Source: Xanthobacteraceae bacterium (GTDB lineage: Bacteria > Pseudomonadota > Alphaproteobacteria > Rhizobiales > Xanthobacteraceae). From it: a DNA stretch of 64,000 bases. The notes below the pieces were generated by a model. It saw only the letters and a list, made by a program, of their open reading frames with translations, was not told the origin of the DNA and made no database searches. Location of the stretch: the NCBI GenBank assembly GCA_019635635.1, contig JAHBZB010000003.1:372001-436000 (forward strand). The letters are read 5' to 3'. Made by a program: the position numbers and the translations under genes. Below are positions 36,309-45,805 of the stretch, in pieces. Position 1 is the first letter of the stretch. Every line of letters begins with the position of its first letter.

Positions 36309-37412
36309 CTATTTGATGCGCGGATAGCTTTTAGCGCCTGTCGCACGAAACACCGGCGAGATCGGTACCGGCAAGGCCGGAATGGTTTTGTCGCCTGCCC
36401 CGGAAGCAATCTTTTCGGTAAACAATCCGCGCTTGACGAAATGCTCGTCGGCAAGCGCCTCCTCAAGCGTCGCCATGATCGTCACGCAGCAATCGGCGGC
36501 GGCGAATTTCGGCTTCCAATACGCGGCGGTTTCCTTCGCGATGATCTCGCGGACGGCGTGTTTGGTCGCTTCCGGGTTTTTGAAGTCGTTGGTCAATTCC
36601 CGCGGCAGGCCGATCACGCCGCAAAACGCCATCCAGAATTTCTGCTCCAGCGCACCGCAGCAGACGAATTTCCCGTCGCGCGTCGGATAGATCTGGTAGC
36701 GCGGCGAGCCGCCGCTCGTGCTGAGCGAAGCCGGTCCCGGTTCCTTGCCGGTTGCGTGGAGGGTTGCGAGCGCCATCCAGCAGAAGGTGAACATCGCGTC
36801 CGCCATTGCGACGTCGATGTAAGTGCCCTTCCCGCTTTTGCCCCGGGCGATCAACGCAAGCAGGATATTCGTCACCGCCGGAAACGTGCCGCCGCCAATG
36901 TCAGCGATCAGCGCGGGCGGAACGACCGGCCTGTCAGCAGGACCGGGCGCGACCGAAAGCAATCCGGTCGAGCCGATGTAGTTCAGATCGTGGCCGGCCT
37001 CGTCGCGCTTCGGACCTTCCTGCCCGTAGCCGGTGATCGAGCAATAAATCAGCTTCGGATTTATCCTCGAGAGTTCGTCATAACCGAGGCCATGCTTGGC
37101 CATGACGCCGGGACGGAATTGCTCGACCAGTACATCGGCACGCGCCGCAAGATCGCGCGCGGCTTTGCGGCCTTCTTCCGTGCGCAGATCGACGACGAGA
37201 CTTTTCTTGCCGCGATTGAGCATCGCAAACGCAGCCGAAACACCGTCCCATTGCGGCGGATAGGCGCGCATGTCCTCGCCGCCCGGCTTTTCGACCTTGA
37301 TTACCTCCGCGCCGGCTTCGGCGAGCATCAGCGTTGCGACCGGACCGGGAAGCAGCGTCGTGAAGTCGGCGACGAGGATGTCTTTCAGTGGCGGTTCTTG
37401 CGGTGCACTCAT
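36309..37412 (-). CDS. CaiB/BaiF family protein, alpha-methylacyl-CoA racemase-like
   Basis: This 367-aa protein belongs to the class III CoA-transferase fold. It has GAEVIKVEKPGGEDMR, the His-containing AGHDLNYIG and the Asp-containing IADIGGG, which correspond to the catalytic His and Asp of alpha-methylacyl-CoA racemase more than to CoA-transferases. It probably epimerises 2-methylacyl-CoA thioesters. It is coupled by a 4-nt overlap to the AEC transporter upstream. Confidence 0.86.
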   Translation of the reverse strand: MSAPQEPPLKDILVADFTTLLPGPVATLMLAEAGAEVIKVEKPGGEDMRAYPPQWDGVSAAFAMLNRGKKSLVVDLRTEEGRKAARDLAARADVLVEQFRPGVMAKHGLGYDELSRINPKLIYCSITGYGQEGPKRDEAGHDLNYIGSTGLLSVAPGPADRPVVPPALIADIGGGTFPAVTNILLALIARGKSGKGTYIDVAMADAMFTFCWMALATLHATGKEPGPASLSTSGGSPRYQIYPTRDGKFVCCGALEQKFWMAFCGVIGLPRELTNDFKNPEATKHAVREIIAKETAAYWKPKFAAADCCVTIMATLEEALADEHFVKRGLFTEKIASGAGDKTIPALPVPISPVFRATGAKSYPRIK

Positions 37413-38371
37413 TGAAACAAAACGACCGGCAGGATTTTCCTCTCAATGAGATAGAGCAATCCGGTGACCGTCAACACCGAAGCGATGGTCCCGATCAGAA
37501 TGCCGTTCGAGGTCTGCTCGATATAGACCTCGTATTGGCGCGCCATGATGAAGGCGTTGAGCGCGGGCGGCAGGCCCGCGAGCAGGATCGCGGTATAGAC
37601 CCAGACCGGATTGATGCCACCGAGCGATCCCATCACGAGCCAGACCAGCAATGGGTGGATCAGCAGGCCGATCACCAGCAGCGCCGGGACCTCGCGCGGA
37701 ATGCCGGTGAAGGGTCGTAGTGCCACCGTCACGCCAAGCGTGAACAACGCGCAAGGCGCTGCGGCGTTCTTGAGAAACTCCAGCATGCGATCGATCGCAG
37801 TGGGCGGCGTCCAGTGCGCCCAGGCCGCGACCACGCCGAGGATGGTCGCGACGATAAAGGGATGCGTGAAGACGCGGCGCAGCACGAACAGGACGGTCGC
37901 AAACGTCCCCTTCTTCTCGACGCCTGCGGCGGCCATCAGAAATGGCACCACCGCGAAGAAGAAGGCGGAGTCGAACGTGACGATCAGTGCGACCGGCACG
38001 GTCGCCTGCGGGCCGAGCACCGCGAGCGCAATACCCGGCCCCATGTAGCCGACATTCGCATAGGCGCCGACGACGCCGGCGATCGTCGCTTCCGGCCAGT
38101 TGCCGCTCCGCGCCCAGTGCCCGACGAGGAAGGCGAGCAGGAAAGACAGTGCCGTGCAGAACGTGGTCGCGGCGACGAAGCGCCAGTTCGCCAGTTCCTC
38201 GATCGGCGTCCGCGAGATGAGCTGGAAGAACAGCGATGGCAGCGCGAGATACAGGATGAAGAAATTCATCCAGGCCATCCCGCCTTCCGGAATCTTGCCG
38301 AGCTTGCCGCTGACGAAGCCGAGAAAGATCACGCCGAAAAACGGCAGCGCCAGCGCGAGAATGTCCGCCAT
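37409..38371 (-). CDS. AEC family transporter (auxin efflux carrier type)
   Basis: This 320-aa membrane protein has about ten hydrophobic segments in two halves, starting MADILALALPFFGVIFLG. Bacterial AEC carriers export or import small organic anions such as malonate or malate. The stop overlaps the racemase-like gene start (ATGA). It is divergent from the malyl-CoA lyase-like gene; an acid substrate linked to CoA metabolism is plausible. Confidence 0.88.
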   Translation of the reverse strand: MADILALALPFFGVIFLGFVSGKLGKIPEGGMAWMNFFILYLALPSLFFQLISRTPIEELANWRFVAATTFCTALSFLLAFLVGHWARSGNWPEATIAGVVGAYANVGYMGPGIALAVLGPQATVPVALIVTFDSAFFFAVVPFLMAAAGVEKKGTFATVLFVLRRVFTHPFIVATILGVVAAWAHWTPPTAIDRMLEFLKNAAAPCALFTLGVTVALRPFTGIPREVPALLVIGLLIHPLLVWLVMGSLGGINPVWVYTAILLAGLPPALNAFIMARQYEVYIEQTSNGILIGTIASVLTVTGLLYLIERKILPVVLFQ

Positions 38372-38426
38372 GATGAATACCAGTGAGGATTTCGGCGGCC
38401 AGCTACCGGCTTCGTGGTGGCCCGGT

Positions 38427-38438
38427 CAACACATGTTG
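38427..38438. promoter_or_regulatory. Small dyad between AEC transporter and malyl-CoA lyase genes
   Basis: CAACA and TGTTG flank two bases to give a perfect 12-base dyad in the 132-bp divergent intergenic region. It is a possible operator for one or both genes. No adjacent regulator gene is present. Confidence 0.2.
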
Positions 38439-38503
38439 CAGCGCACTAGCCCGGCGCCCGGCGCTCGGCTAAACCACTCCAGATCGACCTTGGGGGCCTT
38501 TCC

Positions 38504-39556
38504 ATGAGCGTTTCGAAACTGCCACGAAATTTCTACAAGCCGCTCGCCATGGGCGCGCCGGAGCCGCTGCGCGAAGTGCCGGTGCGGCTCGAGCGCGTGA
38601 TCCAGTTCGTGCCGGGCCACAACGAGAAGGTGCTCTCCAAGGTCCCTGAGCTTGCGAAGCAGGTCGATGTCGTTCTCGTCAATCTGGAAGACGCGATCCC
38701 GGCGGACGCGAAAGACGTCGCGCGCAAGGGCGTGATCTCGGTCGGGAAAAACGTCGATTTCGGCTCGACCGGCTTCTGGATCCGCTGCAATTCGCTGGCC
38801 AGCCCCTGGGCTTTCGACGACCTCGTCGAGATCGTCGGTGCGGTCGGCAACAAGCTCGATGTCGTCATGCTGCCGAAGGTCGATGGCCCGTGGGACATTC
38901 ACTACCTCGATCAACTTCTTGCTCAACTTGAAGCCAAGAACGGCGTAACGAAGCCAATTCTCATTCATGCGATACTTGAGACAGCGGAAGGCGTGATGAA
39001 CGTCGACGCCATCGCCAGTGCCTCGCCGCGGATGCACGGCATGAGCTTCGGGCCCGCCGACCTTGCCGCCTCGCGCGGCATGAAGACCACCCGCGTCGGT
39101 GGCGGGCACCCGGGCTATCAGGTCGTTGCCGATGCCGAGGAAGGCAAGAAAGAGCGCGCCCGCTTCCAGCAGGACCTCTGGCACTATTCCATCGGCAAGA
39201 TGGTCGATGCCTGCGCCGCGAATGGCATCAAGCCGTTTTACGGCCCCTTCGGCGACTTCGCCGACCCGGAAGCCTGCGAGGCGCAGTTCCGCAACGCCTT
39301 CCTGCAAGGCTGCCTCGGCGCATGGTCGCTCCACCCCTCGCAGATCGAGATTGCGAAGCGCGTGTTCAGTCCCGATCCGCAGGAAGTGGCGTTTGCCAAG
39401 AAGGCGATCGACGCGATGCCGGACGGCATGGGCGTCGCGCTGGTCGACGGCAAGATGCTCGACGACGCCACCTGGAAACAGGCCAAGGTCATGGTCGATC
39501 TTGCACGGCTGGTCGCGGAGAAAGACCCGTCGCGGGCGAACCTCTACAAGCTCTAG
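38504..39556 (+). CDS. HpcH/HpaI-citrate lyase family enzyme, L-malyl-CoA/beta-methylmalyl-CoA lyase-like
   Basis: This 350-aa TIM-barrel enzyme shows [11 protein letters not shown] (metal-binding region), [10 protein letters not shown], the conserved Glu in [27 protein letters not shown] and [15 protein letters not shown], in the pattern of Mcl1 lyases. These cleave malyl-CoA to acetyl-CoA and glyoxylate or beta-methylmalyl-CoA to propionyl-CoA and glyoxylate. A GGGGG site precedes the ATG at 38504. The N-terminus is about 20 residues longer than short Mcl1 proteins. The exact substrate is not certain. Confidence 0.86.
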   Translation: MSVSKLPRNFYKPLAMGAPEPLREVPVRLERVIQFVPGHNEKVLSKVPELAKQVDVVLVNLEDAIPADAKDVARKGVISVGKNVDFGSTGFWIRCNSLASPWAFDDLVEIVGAVGNKLDVVMLPKVDGPWDIHYLDQLLAQLEAKNGVTKPILIHAILETAEGVMNVDAIASASPRMHGMSFGPADLAASRGMKTTRVGGGHPGYQVVADAEEGKKERARFQQDLWHYSIGKMVDACAANGIKPFYGPFGDFADPEACEAQFRNAFLQGCLGAWSLHPSQIEIAKRVFSPDPQEVAFAKKAIDAMPDGMGVALVDGKMLDDATWKQAKVMVDLARLVAEKDPSRANLYKL

Positions 39557-39596
39557 CCCGTTCTGCTAGCTTCCCGCGCGGGGAGCATTCGCGCGC

Positions 39597-40520
39597 ATGG
39601 GCATTTTCGTCGTCGTCAATCCAGCGGCTGCGGGCGGCCGCGCCGGTAAGCACTGGCCGAAGATCGCGCGCGAATTGCGTGCCGCCATCGGCGATTTCGA
39701 TTTTGCGCTGACGACGAAGCCACGCGAGGCAACCACGCTTGTCCGCAACGCGGTTGCCGGTGTCGCGAAGACCGTGATCGCGGTCGGCGGCGACGGCACG
39801 ATCAACGAGGCGATCAACGGCCTCTGCAACGGCGAGCAGCCGCCCGCGCGTGACATTGCCTTCGGCTTCGTGATGTATGGCACCGGCGGCGACTTTCGCC
39901 GCTCGTTCGATATTCCGAAAGGGGTCGCCGCTGCGATCGCGCGGCTCCGCAGCGGCCGCACGCAGGTCGTCGATCTCGGCCGCCTGCGCTACACGAACGC
40001 GGGCGGCGAACAGGCGCTGCGCTGGTTCAACAACATTTCGAGCTTCGGTTTTTCCGGCGAAGTCGTGCGCGCAGTGAACGCCGCGCGCTTCAGCAAACTC
40101 CTCGGCGGCAAATGCTCGTTCCTCTGGAACAGCTTCTGGGAGTTGCGGAAATACCAGGGATGCCGACTCGACCTGACCATCGATGGCACCACGGTCTCGG
40201 ATGACTTTCTGACGGTCGCGGTCTGCAACGGACGCTATTTCGGCGGTGGCATGATGGTCGCGCCGGATGCGGTTACGAGCGACGGCGTGTTTGATGTCGT
40301 TGCGATCCGGCAGAACCCGCCGATCTCGGTTTTCGACATGCGGCTGCTCTATTCCGGCGCACACCTGACGCATCCGAACGTCGCGGTCTATCGCGGTCGC
40401 AAGGTGGAAGCGAAGCCGCTTTCCAACGCCCCGATCTATCTGGACGTCGAAGGCGAAGCGCCGGGCTCGCTGCCCGCGACCTTCGAGATCGTGCCAGGGG
40501 CGCTCACGCTCCGCTGCTAG
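39597..40520 (+). CDS. Diacylglycerol/sphingosine kinase-like lipid kinase
   Basis: This 307-aa protein begins IFVVVNPAAAGGRAGK and has the DAGK catalytic motif VGGDGTINEAINGL near residue 63 and the GTGGDFRRSF segment. It resembles YegS/BmrU lipid kinases that phosphorylate membrane lipids. It lies 40 bp after the lyase gene; co-transcription is possible. Confidence 0.9.
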   Translation: MGIFVVVNPAAAGGRAGKHWPKIARELRAAIGDFDFALTTKPREATTLVRNAVAGVAKTVIAVGGDGTINEAINGLCNGEQPPARDIAFGFVMYGTGGDFRRSFDIPKGVAAAIARLRSGRTQVVDLGRLRYTNAGGEQALRWFNNISSFGFSGEVVRAVNAARFSKLLGGKCSFLWNSFWELRKYQGCRLDLTIDGTTVSDDFLTVAVCNGRYFGGGMMVAPDAVTSDGVFDVVAIRQNPPISVFDMRLLYSGAHLTHPNVAVYRGRKVEAKPLSNAPIYLDVEGEAPGSLPATFEIVPGALTLRC

Positions 40521-40609
40521 CCGTTCGCGAAATCGTGAAGGCGGGCGGTAGTTTAGCGTGTTTTCCGCCCGAGTTTGGCCGGAATGTCCGCATGGTCTAT
40601 GGAGGAGCC

Positions 40610-40951
40610 ATGAGGAAAGACGTGACCAAGCCGCGCGAAGCGAAGTTCCGGATCGGACAGGTGGTCCGGCACCGGCTCTACCCGTTCCGCGGCGTGATCT
40701 TTGACGTCGATCCGACCTTCAACAATACCGAGGAATGGTGGCTCTCTATTCCGGAGGCCATGCGGCCGTCGAAGGACCAGCCGTTCTATCATTTGCTCGC
40801 CGAGAATGCCGACACCGAGTATTCGGCCTATGTCTCGGAGCAGAACCTCTTGCCCGACGACTCCGGCGAGCCGCTGCGCCACCCCGATCTCGAGGAAAAA
40901 TTCGAGATCGACGGCGAAGGCAATTTCCGCGTGCGCGGCCGCGCGAACTGA
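40610..40951 (+). CDS. hspQ: Heat shock protein HspQ
   Basis: This 113-aa protein carries the HspQ/YccV signature AKFRIGQVVRHRLYPFRGV, followed by DVDPTFNNTEEWW and a tail matching YVSEQNLL. HspQ is a small chaperone-like factor and Lon specificity enhancer in enterobacteria. The start is chosen by the family N-terminus, but GGAGGA (40601-40606) is only 3 bases from ATG 40610, unusually tight; an ATG at 40592 adding six residues is an alternative. Confidence 0.9.
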   Translation: MRKDVTKPREAKFRIGQVVRHRLYPFRGVIFDVDPTFNNTEEWWLSIPEAMRPSKDQPFYHLLAENADTEYSAYVSEQNLLPDDSGEPLRHPDLEEKFEIDGEGNFRVRGRAN

Positions 40952-40970
40952 TTTCGAATTAGAGCAAAGA

Positions 40971-41000
40971 AAAACGGCGCGTCCTGCGACGCGCCGTTTT
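40971..41000. terminator. Bidirectional rho-independent terminator
   Basis: A 13-bp perfect stem (AAAACGGCGCGTC paired with GACGCGCCGTTTT) around a CTGC loop lies between the convergent hspQ and IalB-family genes. The outer A/T runs give a T tract on both strands, so it can end transcription from both sides. It is the clearest terminator in the window. Confidence 0.93.
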
Positions 41001-41023
41001 CATTTTGGTTCGTGGCGGCAGTG

Positions 41024-41716
41024 TTACTTCTTGTTTTTCTGCTGCTCTTCGAGGCGGCGCTTCAGCGCTTCCTTGGCCTGGTTCTTCACGGCCTCGTCGA
41101 GCTTCTGCTTCTGCGCCTGAATTTCCTTCGGGTCGATCGCCGGACCGTCATAGGACTTGCCGAAGTCGGTCAGCGGGAACGTGATGTTCACGGTGCGGCC
41201 GACGTGATTGATCGTCTGAACGATCAGTGCCTTGCCCTTCTTCAGATTGCCGACAAAGTCGTCGTTGATCTGGAGGTCGGCGAAGCAGCCGTCCGGGACG
41301 CAGATCGCGTATTTCGCTTCGAGCGGCGGGTTCTGGTCGATGACGACGCGAAGGCCGGGCTCGAGCAGCATGCCGAGGGGCACCGCGATACGGAACAGTT
41401 TCTGCGCGCCCTTCTCCTCGATCACCGTGACCGCGGCCAGCATCTGGCCGGTTTCGGAGTGAAGGTTCTGCGTGACCACGCAGGTTTCCTTCTTGGACTG
41501 GTCGTTGGTCTGGCAGAGCTTGGTCCACTTGGTCGCGAGCACGTTCTGCTGCGGCGGCTGCTGCGTGTTCTGTTTCGGCGCTTCATCCTTTTTCTTGGGA
41601 TCGGCCTTTTTCTTTTCCTGCGCGTAGGCGGGCGTGGTGCCGCCGACGATCGCCGCCGAGCCGATGCCGGCCAGCGCGAACGCGCAAACGAGCGCAGTGA
41701 ACGAACGGAACTTCAT
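41024..41716 (-). CDS. Invasion-associated locus B (IalB) family protein
   Basis: This 230-aa exported protein has a signal peptide (1-32, ending AYA), a charged Lys/Gln-rich linker (33-58), and an IalB domain (about 60-185) with paired cysteines (KLCQTND, ETCVVTQ, AICVPDGCFAD). The C-terminal 35 residues form a highly charged helix. The family is named from Bartonella IalB, which aids erythrocyte entry, but it is widespread in free-living Rhizobiales, so a host role is not implied. A GGGGA ribosome site precedes the ATG at 41716. Confidence 0.87.
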   Translation of the reverse strand: MKFRSFTALVCAFALAGIGSAAIVGGTTPAYAQEKKKADPKKKDEAPKQNTQQPPQQNVLATKWTKLCQTNDQSKKETCVVTQNLHSETGQMLAAVTVIEEKGAQKLFRIAVPLGMLLEPGLRVVIDQNPPLEAKYAICVPDGCFADLQINDDFVGNLKKGKALIVQTINHVGRTVNITFPLTDFGKSYDGPAIDPKEIQAQKQKLDEAVKNQAKEALKRRLEEQQKNKK

Positions 41717-41930
41717 GAATATTCCCCTGTGAATTGGGCCGGTACGCAACTTTCCGGGCGGCTCGCCAGATCGAGCCCCGGGCCCGTGCTGTGCTGATTT
41801 ATTCTGCACCCTGTCTGCGGCAAATAAGGCGAGACCGAGGCCTAGCGCAAGGGTTTCCGAGGGCCTGCGTGATAAGGTCCCAAAAAGCGGCTCACGATTC
41901 GAGCGGGGCCAAAACGGAGCATGCATTGCG

Positions 41931-43760
41931 GTGCTGAAGGCAGCCAGGACGCACGAATCGGCGTGGCGGTACCGGGCTCGGGCTGCCGCGTTCTTGTGCA
42001 TGCTGGCGGTTGCGGGTGGCGCTGAGGCGGCGCCGCGCCACGCTATCGCGATGCATGGCGAGCCGGCCTACGGTCCCGGCTTCGCGCACTTCCGTTACGT
42101 GAACCCGGACGCGCCGAAAGGCGGCAGCCTCACGCAAGGCATCGCCGGCACCTTCGACAGCATCAATCCCTTCGTGCTGCGCGGCAATCCGTTCCAGCAA
42201 ATTCGCGGCTATGTCGTCGAGAGCCTGATGGTCCGCTCGCAGGATGAGCCCTTCACGCTCTACGGCCTGATCGCGAACGCGGTCGAGACCGACGACGCGC
42301 GGAGCTTCGTCGCCTTCACCATCGATCCGCGTGCGCGGTTCTCGGACGGGACGCCGGTGACGGCGGACGACGTGCTGTTCTCGTGGAAGCTCCTGCGCGA
42401 GAAAGGCCGCCCCAATCATCGGCTTTACTACGGCAAGGTGACGAAGGCATCGAAGGTGGCACCGGACAAAGTGCGGTTCGATTTCGGAGACAGCGGCGAC
42501 CGCGAACTTCCGCTGATCCTCGCGCTCCTGCCCGTCTTGCCCGCGCACGCGACGGACACCGCGCAATTCGACGAGCCGTCGCTCTCGCCGCCGACCGGCA
42601 GCGGGCCGTATCGGGTAAGTGAGGTTCGCGCCGGGAGCTACGTCGTTTTGAAGCGCGATCCGAACTATTGGGGCGCGGCACTCGCGGTCAATCGCGGGCA
42701 ATACAATTTCGACGAGCTTCGCTTCGAGTTTTATCGCGACACGACAAGCTGGTTCGAGGCATTCAAGCGCAAGCTCTACGACTTTCGCCTCGAGGAAGAC
42801 CCGAGCCGATGGGCGATCGACTACGATTTTCCGGCGGCGAGGAACGCAGGCCTCGTGCGCGAACAACTCGAAACGCGGGTGCCCGCACCGATGATGGCGC
42901 TCGTGTTCAACACGCGGCGTCCGATTTTTTCCGATGTGCGCGTGCGCGAGGCGCTGCTCGAGCTGTTCGACTTCGAGTGGATGAACGCGAAACTTTTTCA
43001 CGCACTCTATGCACGGACTGGAAGTTTTTTTGACGGCTCGTCGCTCTCGGCGCGCGGCATTCCGGCAAGCGACGCTGAACGAAAGCTGCTTGCGCCTTTC
43101 GCCAAGGAAATCCTTCCGGACGTAATGAGCGGCAACTATCAGCCGCCGCGTTCGAACGGCAGCGGCCATGATCGCGCGCACATCAAACGCGCGCTCGCGC
43201 TGTTCGCGGAAGCCGGCTGGGTTCTGCGCGAAGGCGTGCTGGTCAACAAGAAAAGCGGCATGCCTTTTGGTTTCGAGATCCTCGTGACCAAGCGCGAGGA
43301 CGAGCGGATTGCGACGATCTTTGCCACCATGCTGCGCGCGGCCGGCGTAAGCGCCGAAGTGCGCCTGGTCGAAGGCGGGCAATTCGAGGCGCGGCGGCAG
43401 CAATATGACTACGACATGATCCCGGCGACATGGCAGCAGTCGCTCTCGCCCGGCAACGAACAGTATTTCTATTTCGGCTCTGCGAGCGCGGACCAGACCG
43501 CGACGCGCAACTATATGGGCATGAAAAGTGCCGCGGCCGACGCGATGATCGAAGCGCTGCTGCGCGCGCGCACGATCGAGGAGCTGACGACCGCAAGCCG
43601 CGCGCTCGACCGGGTGCTGATTTCCGGGCGCTACGTCATTCCGCTCTACCATCTACCGAAACAATGGCTCGCGCGCTGGCCGGAGATCGAGCGGCCGGCA
43701 CAGCTTTCGTTCTATGGCGCGCTGCCTGAGACGTGGTGGCGCAAGGAAGCGCGGCCATGA
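41931..43760 (+). CDS. ABC transporter peptide-binding protein, YejA-like
   Basis: This 609-aa family-5 solute-binding protein has a signal peptide (about 15-34, ending AEA) and YejA-like segments such as FRYVNPDAPKGGSLTQGIAG, FDSINPFVLRGNPF, FSDGTPVTADDVLFSWK and FDFEWMNAKLF. YejA binds peptides for the YejBEF importer, which resists host antimicrobial peptides in some bacteria. No yejBEF genes are present here, so the permease must be elsewhere. The start is GTG at 41931. The stop overlaps the next gene's ATG (ATGA). Confidence 0.9.
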   Translation: MLKAARTHESAWRYRARAAAFLCMLAVAGGAEAAPRHAIAMHGEPAYGPGFAHFRYVNPDAPKGGSLTQGIAGTFDSINPFVLRGNPFQQIRGYVVESLMVRSQDEPFTLYGLIANAVETDDARSFVAFTIDPRARFSDGTPVTADDVLFSWKLLREKGRPNHRLYYGKVTKASKVAPDKVRFDFGDSGDRELPLILALLPVLPAHATDTAQFDEPSLSPPTGSGPYRVSEVRAGSYVVLKRDPNYWGAALAVNRGQYNFDELRFEFYRDTTSWFEAFKRKLYDFRLEEDPSRWAIDYDFPAARNAGLVREQLETRVPAPMMALVFNTRRPIFSDVRVREALLELFDFEWMNAKLFHALYARTGSFFDGSSLSARGIPASDAERKLLAPFAKEILPDVMSGNYQPPRSNGSGHDRAHIKRALALFAEAGWVLREGVLVNKKSGMPFGFEILVTKREDERIATIFATMLRAAGVSAEVRLVEGGQFEARRQQYDYDMIPATWQQSLSPGNEQYFYFGSASADQTATRNYMGMKSAAADAMIEALLRARTIEELTTASRALDRVLISGRYVIPLYHLPKQWLARWPEIERPAQLSFYGALPETWWRKEARP

Positions 43761-45145
43761 GCGGGTTCGCACCTGATATCGCTTTAAGTGCGCTGTTTCA
43801 GCGGAATGCCGCCGCGCGCCCCGGAGACTGCGCGTTGATCGCCGCCGACGGCCGCTACACCTATGCGGAAGCAGCGAACGCGGTCGCGCATCTCGCCGCG
43901 CAGATCGCTTCGTTCGGGCTGCCTGCGCGCAGCAGCGTCGCGCTGTTGTTGCCGAATGGATGCGAGCTCGTGCTCTCGCTGCTCGCGGTCATACAGAGTG
44001 GTCATATTCCGGTGCCGATGCCGGTAGCGTGGCGCAAATCCGACCTCGTGCGCGCCTGCCGCGAAGCGGAAGCCGCCGCGCTGATTACGACCGCGCATTT
44101 TTCCGATGAGCGCCTGCCCGCGCTCGCGGCGGAAGCAGCCATCGAAGTGTTCGAGCTTAGCTTTCCTTGCGCGTTCGGCGCGGACTTGCCCGACGGAATA
44201 TTGCCGCTTTCTATTTCAGGTGAAGCCGTCGCCGTCGCCGTCAGTCCCTCGCCCGGCATAGCGACCTTGCACCCGTCACCGGGCGGTGTGTCCTTTTCGC
44301 TTCACGGCGACGAGGAACTGCTGGCCGCAGGTCTCGGCGCGATGCTTGCCGCCGATATGCGTAACGGCGACAGGATCGTTTCGGCGGTCGCGCCCTCCAA
44401 TCTCGCCGGGCTTGGGTCGGGTTTCGTGCCGTGGCTCTTGTGCGGCGGCACGTTCTCGTTGCTCTCGGACATCCCGGAATACATCGACGCAAGCGGCGAG
44501 CGCTGTCATGTGGTTGCGCCTGCCCCGCTACTCGAGAGAGTGTGCGCCGCCGCCGAAGCATCGCTCGCCTCCGCAATCGCTGTGCATTTCGCCGGAACGG
44601 CGGAGACCGGTGGTGCGGATATCGCGGCCGAAAGGGTCGTCGATGCATTCGCAGTTGCGGAGATATGCCTGATCGCGCTGCCGCGAGAAGACCGCGCGCA
44701 GCCACGCATGATTCCGCTAGGGCACATTCAGGCCGGCAACGGCGCCGCCGCGCCGGTCGTGGTTGAGACTTCCATTTCGGAAAGCGGGCGCATGCTGGTG
44801 CGCGGCGCGATGATCGCGAAAGACGCAGTCGGCGAAAGCGGCTGGTGTGATACGGGATACGCTTCCGTTTCCTCGGGGCCGTCCGGATTTGCGATTTTGC
44901 CTCCGGACGAAATCGTCGCCATCGGCGCGCTTCGCTTCAGCTTTCCGGATATGGAGCGGCGCATACTTGCCGCCGCGCTCGTGACCAGCGTTGAGACGAT
45001 TGCGGACTCTGTTCTCGGCAGCAGACTCGTGATCCGCAGCGAGCGGCCTGCGGAAACCTCGCGCGCGCTGCTCGACGCAGGTCTGCCGCGCATTATTGCG
45101 TCCGCTGTCCGAAAGGCGGACAATGCGCGTACTGCCGCCGGATAG
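43757..45145 (+). CDS. Degenerate adenylate-forming (AMP-binding-like) protein
   Basis: This 462-aa protein starts like an acyl-CoA/AMP ligase (ALFQRNAAARPGDCALIAADG, YTYAEAANAVAHLA, VALLLPNGCELVLSLLAVIQ, IPVPM). The ATP-binding TSGTTGxPKG loop is not recognisable: the region reads TLHPSPGGVSFSLHGDEELL. The later adenylate and hinge motifs and the C-terminal catalytic lysine are also not recognised, and the C-terminal domain is short. It is therefore probably not a normal ligase. It is translationally coupled to the YejA-like gene and followed by a DsbA-type gene. Confidence 0.75.
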   Translation: MSGFAPDIALSALFQRNAAARPGDCALIAADGRYTYAEAANAVAHLAAQIASFGLPARSSVALLLPNGCELVLSLLAVIQSGHIPVPMPVAWRKSDLVRACREAEAAALITTAHFSDERLPALAAEAAIEVFELSFPCAFGADLPDGILPLSISGEAVAVAVSPSPGIATLHPSPGGVSFSLHGDEELLAAGLGAMLAADMRNGDRIVSAVAPSNLAGLGSGFVPWLLCGGTFSLLSDIPEYIDASGERCHVVAPAPLLERVCAAAEASLASAIAVHFAGTAETGGADIAAERVVDAFAVAEICLIALPREDRAQPRMIPLGHIQAGNGAAAPVVVETSISESGRMLVRGAMIAKDAVGESGWCDTGYASVSSGPSGFAILPPDEIVAIGALRFSFPDMERRILAAALVTSVETIADSVLGSRLVIRSERPAETSRALLDAGLPRIIASAVRKADNARTAAG

Positions 45146-45154
45146 GAATTGAAC

Positions 45155-45805
45155 ATGGCCACGCCGCTCACGATCGATGTCGTCTCCGACGTGGTCTGCC
45201 CGTGGTGCTATCTCGGTAAGAAGCGGCTGGAGGCGACGCTCGCCGCGCGCCGCGACATTGTTCCGGAAATCCGCTGGCGTCCGTTCTTTCTCGATCCGAC
45301 GGTGCCGCGCGCGGGCAAGCCGCGCATTGAATACATTACCGGAAAATTCGGCGGCACCGACAAGATCACGCCCGCGCATGAGCGCCTGACGGGTCTCGGC
45401 AAAGCCGTTGGCCTCGACTTCCATTTCGAGAAGATCGAGATGCAGCCGAATACGCTCGATGCGCACCGGCTGATCGGCTGGGCGATGGAGGACGGCAAAG
45501 CCGATGCGGTCGTCGAAAATATCTTCGCCGATTTTTTCGTGAACGGCGTCGACCTCAGCGATCCCGCTTCGCTGGCGGCTGCTGCGGGGCGCGCGGGGCT
45601 GGACGCGGACCAAATCGCCGCCGATCTTGCGTCGGACAAGGATGAAGATCTTGTCGCGAAGCAGGCGCAAGCCGCATCCGCGAGCGGCATCGGCGGCGTG
45701 CCGTTCTTCGTTTTCGGAGGCAAGGTCGCGGTTGCGGGCGCGCAGGAAGCGGAAGTGCTGTCCTCGGCAATCGACCAGGCGCTCGAGGCGCTCGCTGCGA
45801 AGTAG
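45155..45805 (+). CDS. DsbA/FrnE-family thiol-disulfide oxidoreductase
   Basis: This 216-aa thioredoxin-fold protein has the CPWC active site (Cys15-Cys18) in SDVVCPWCYLGKKRLE and the cis-proline region GIGGVPFFVFGG. It lacks a signal peptide, fitting cytoplasmic FrnE/HCCA isomerase-like members rather than periplasmic DsbA. The ATG at 45155 after AGGA is preferred to a TTG two codons earlier. Its stop abuts the convergent mfd stop with no spacer. Confidence 0.92.
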   Translation: MATPLTIDVVSDVVCPWCYLGKKRLEATLAARRDIVPEIRWRPFFLDPTVPRAGKPRIEYITGKFGGTDKITPAHERLTGLGKAVGLDFHFEKIEMQPNTLDAHRLIGWAMEDGKADAVVENIFADFFVNGVDLSDPASLAAAAGRAGLDADQIAADLASDKDEDLVAKQAQAASASGIGGVPFFVFGGKVAVAGAQEAEVLSSAIDQALEALAAK

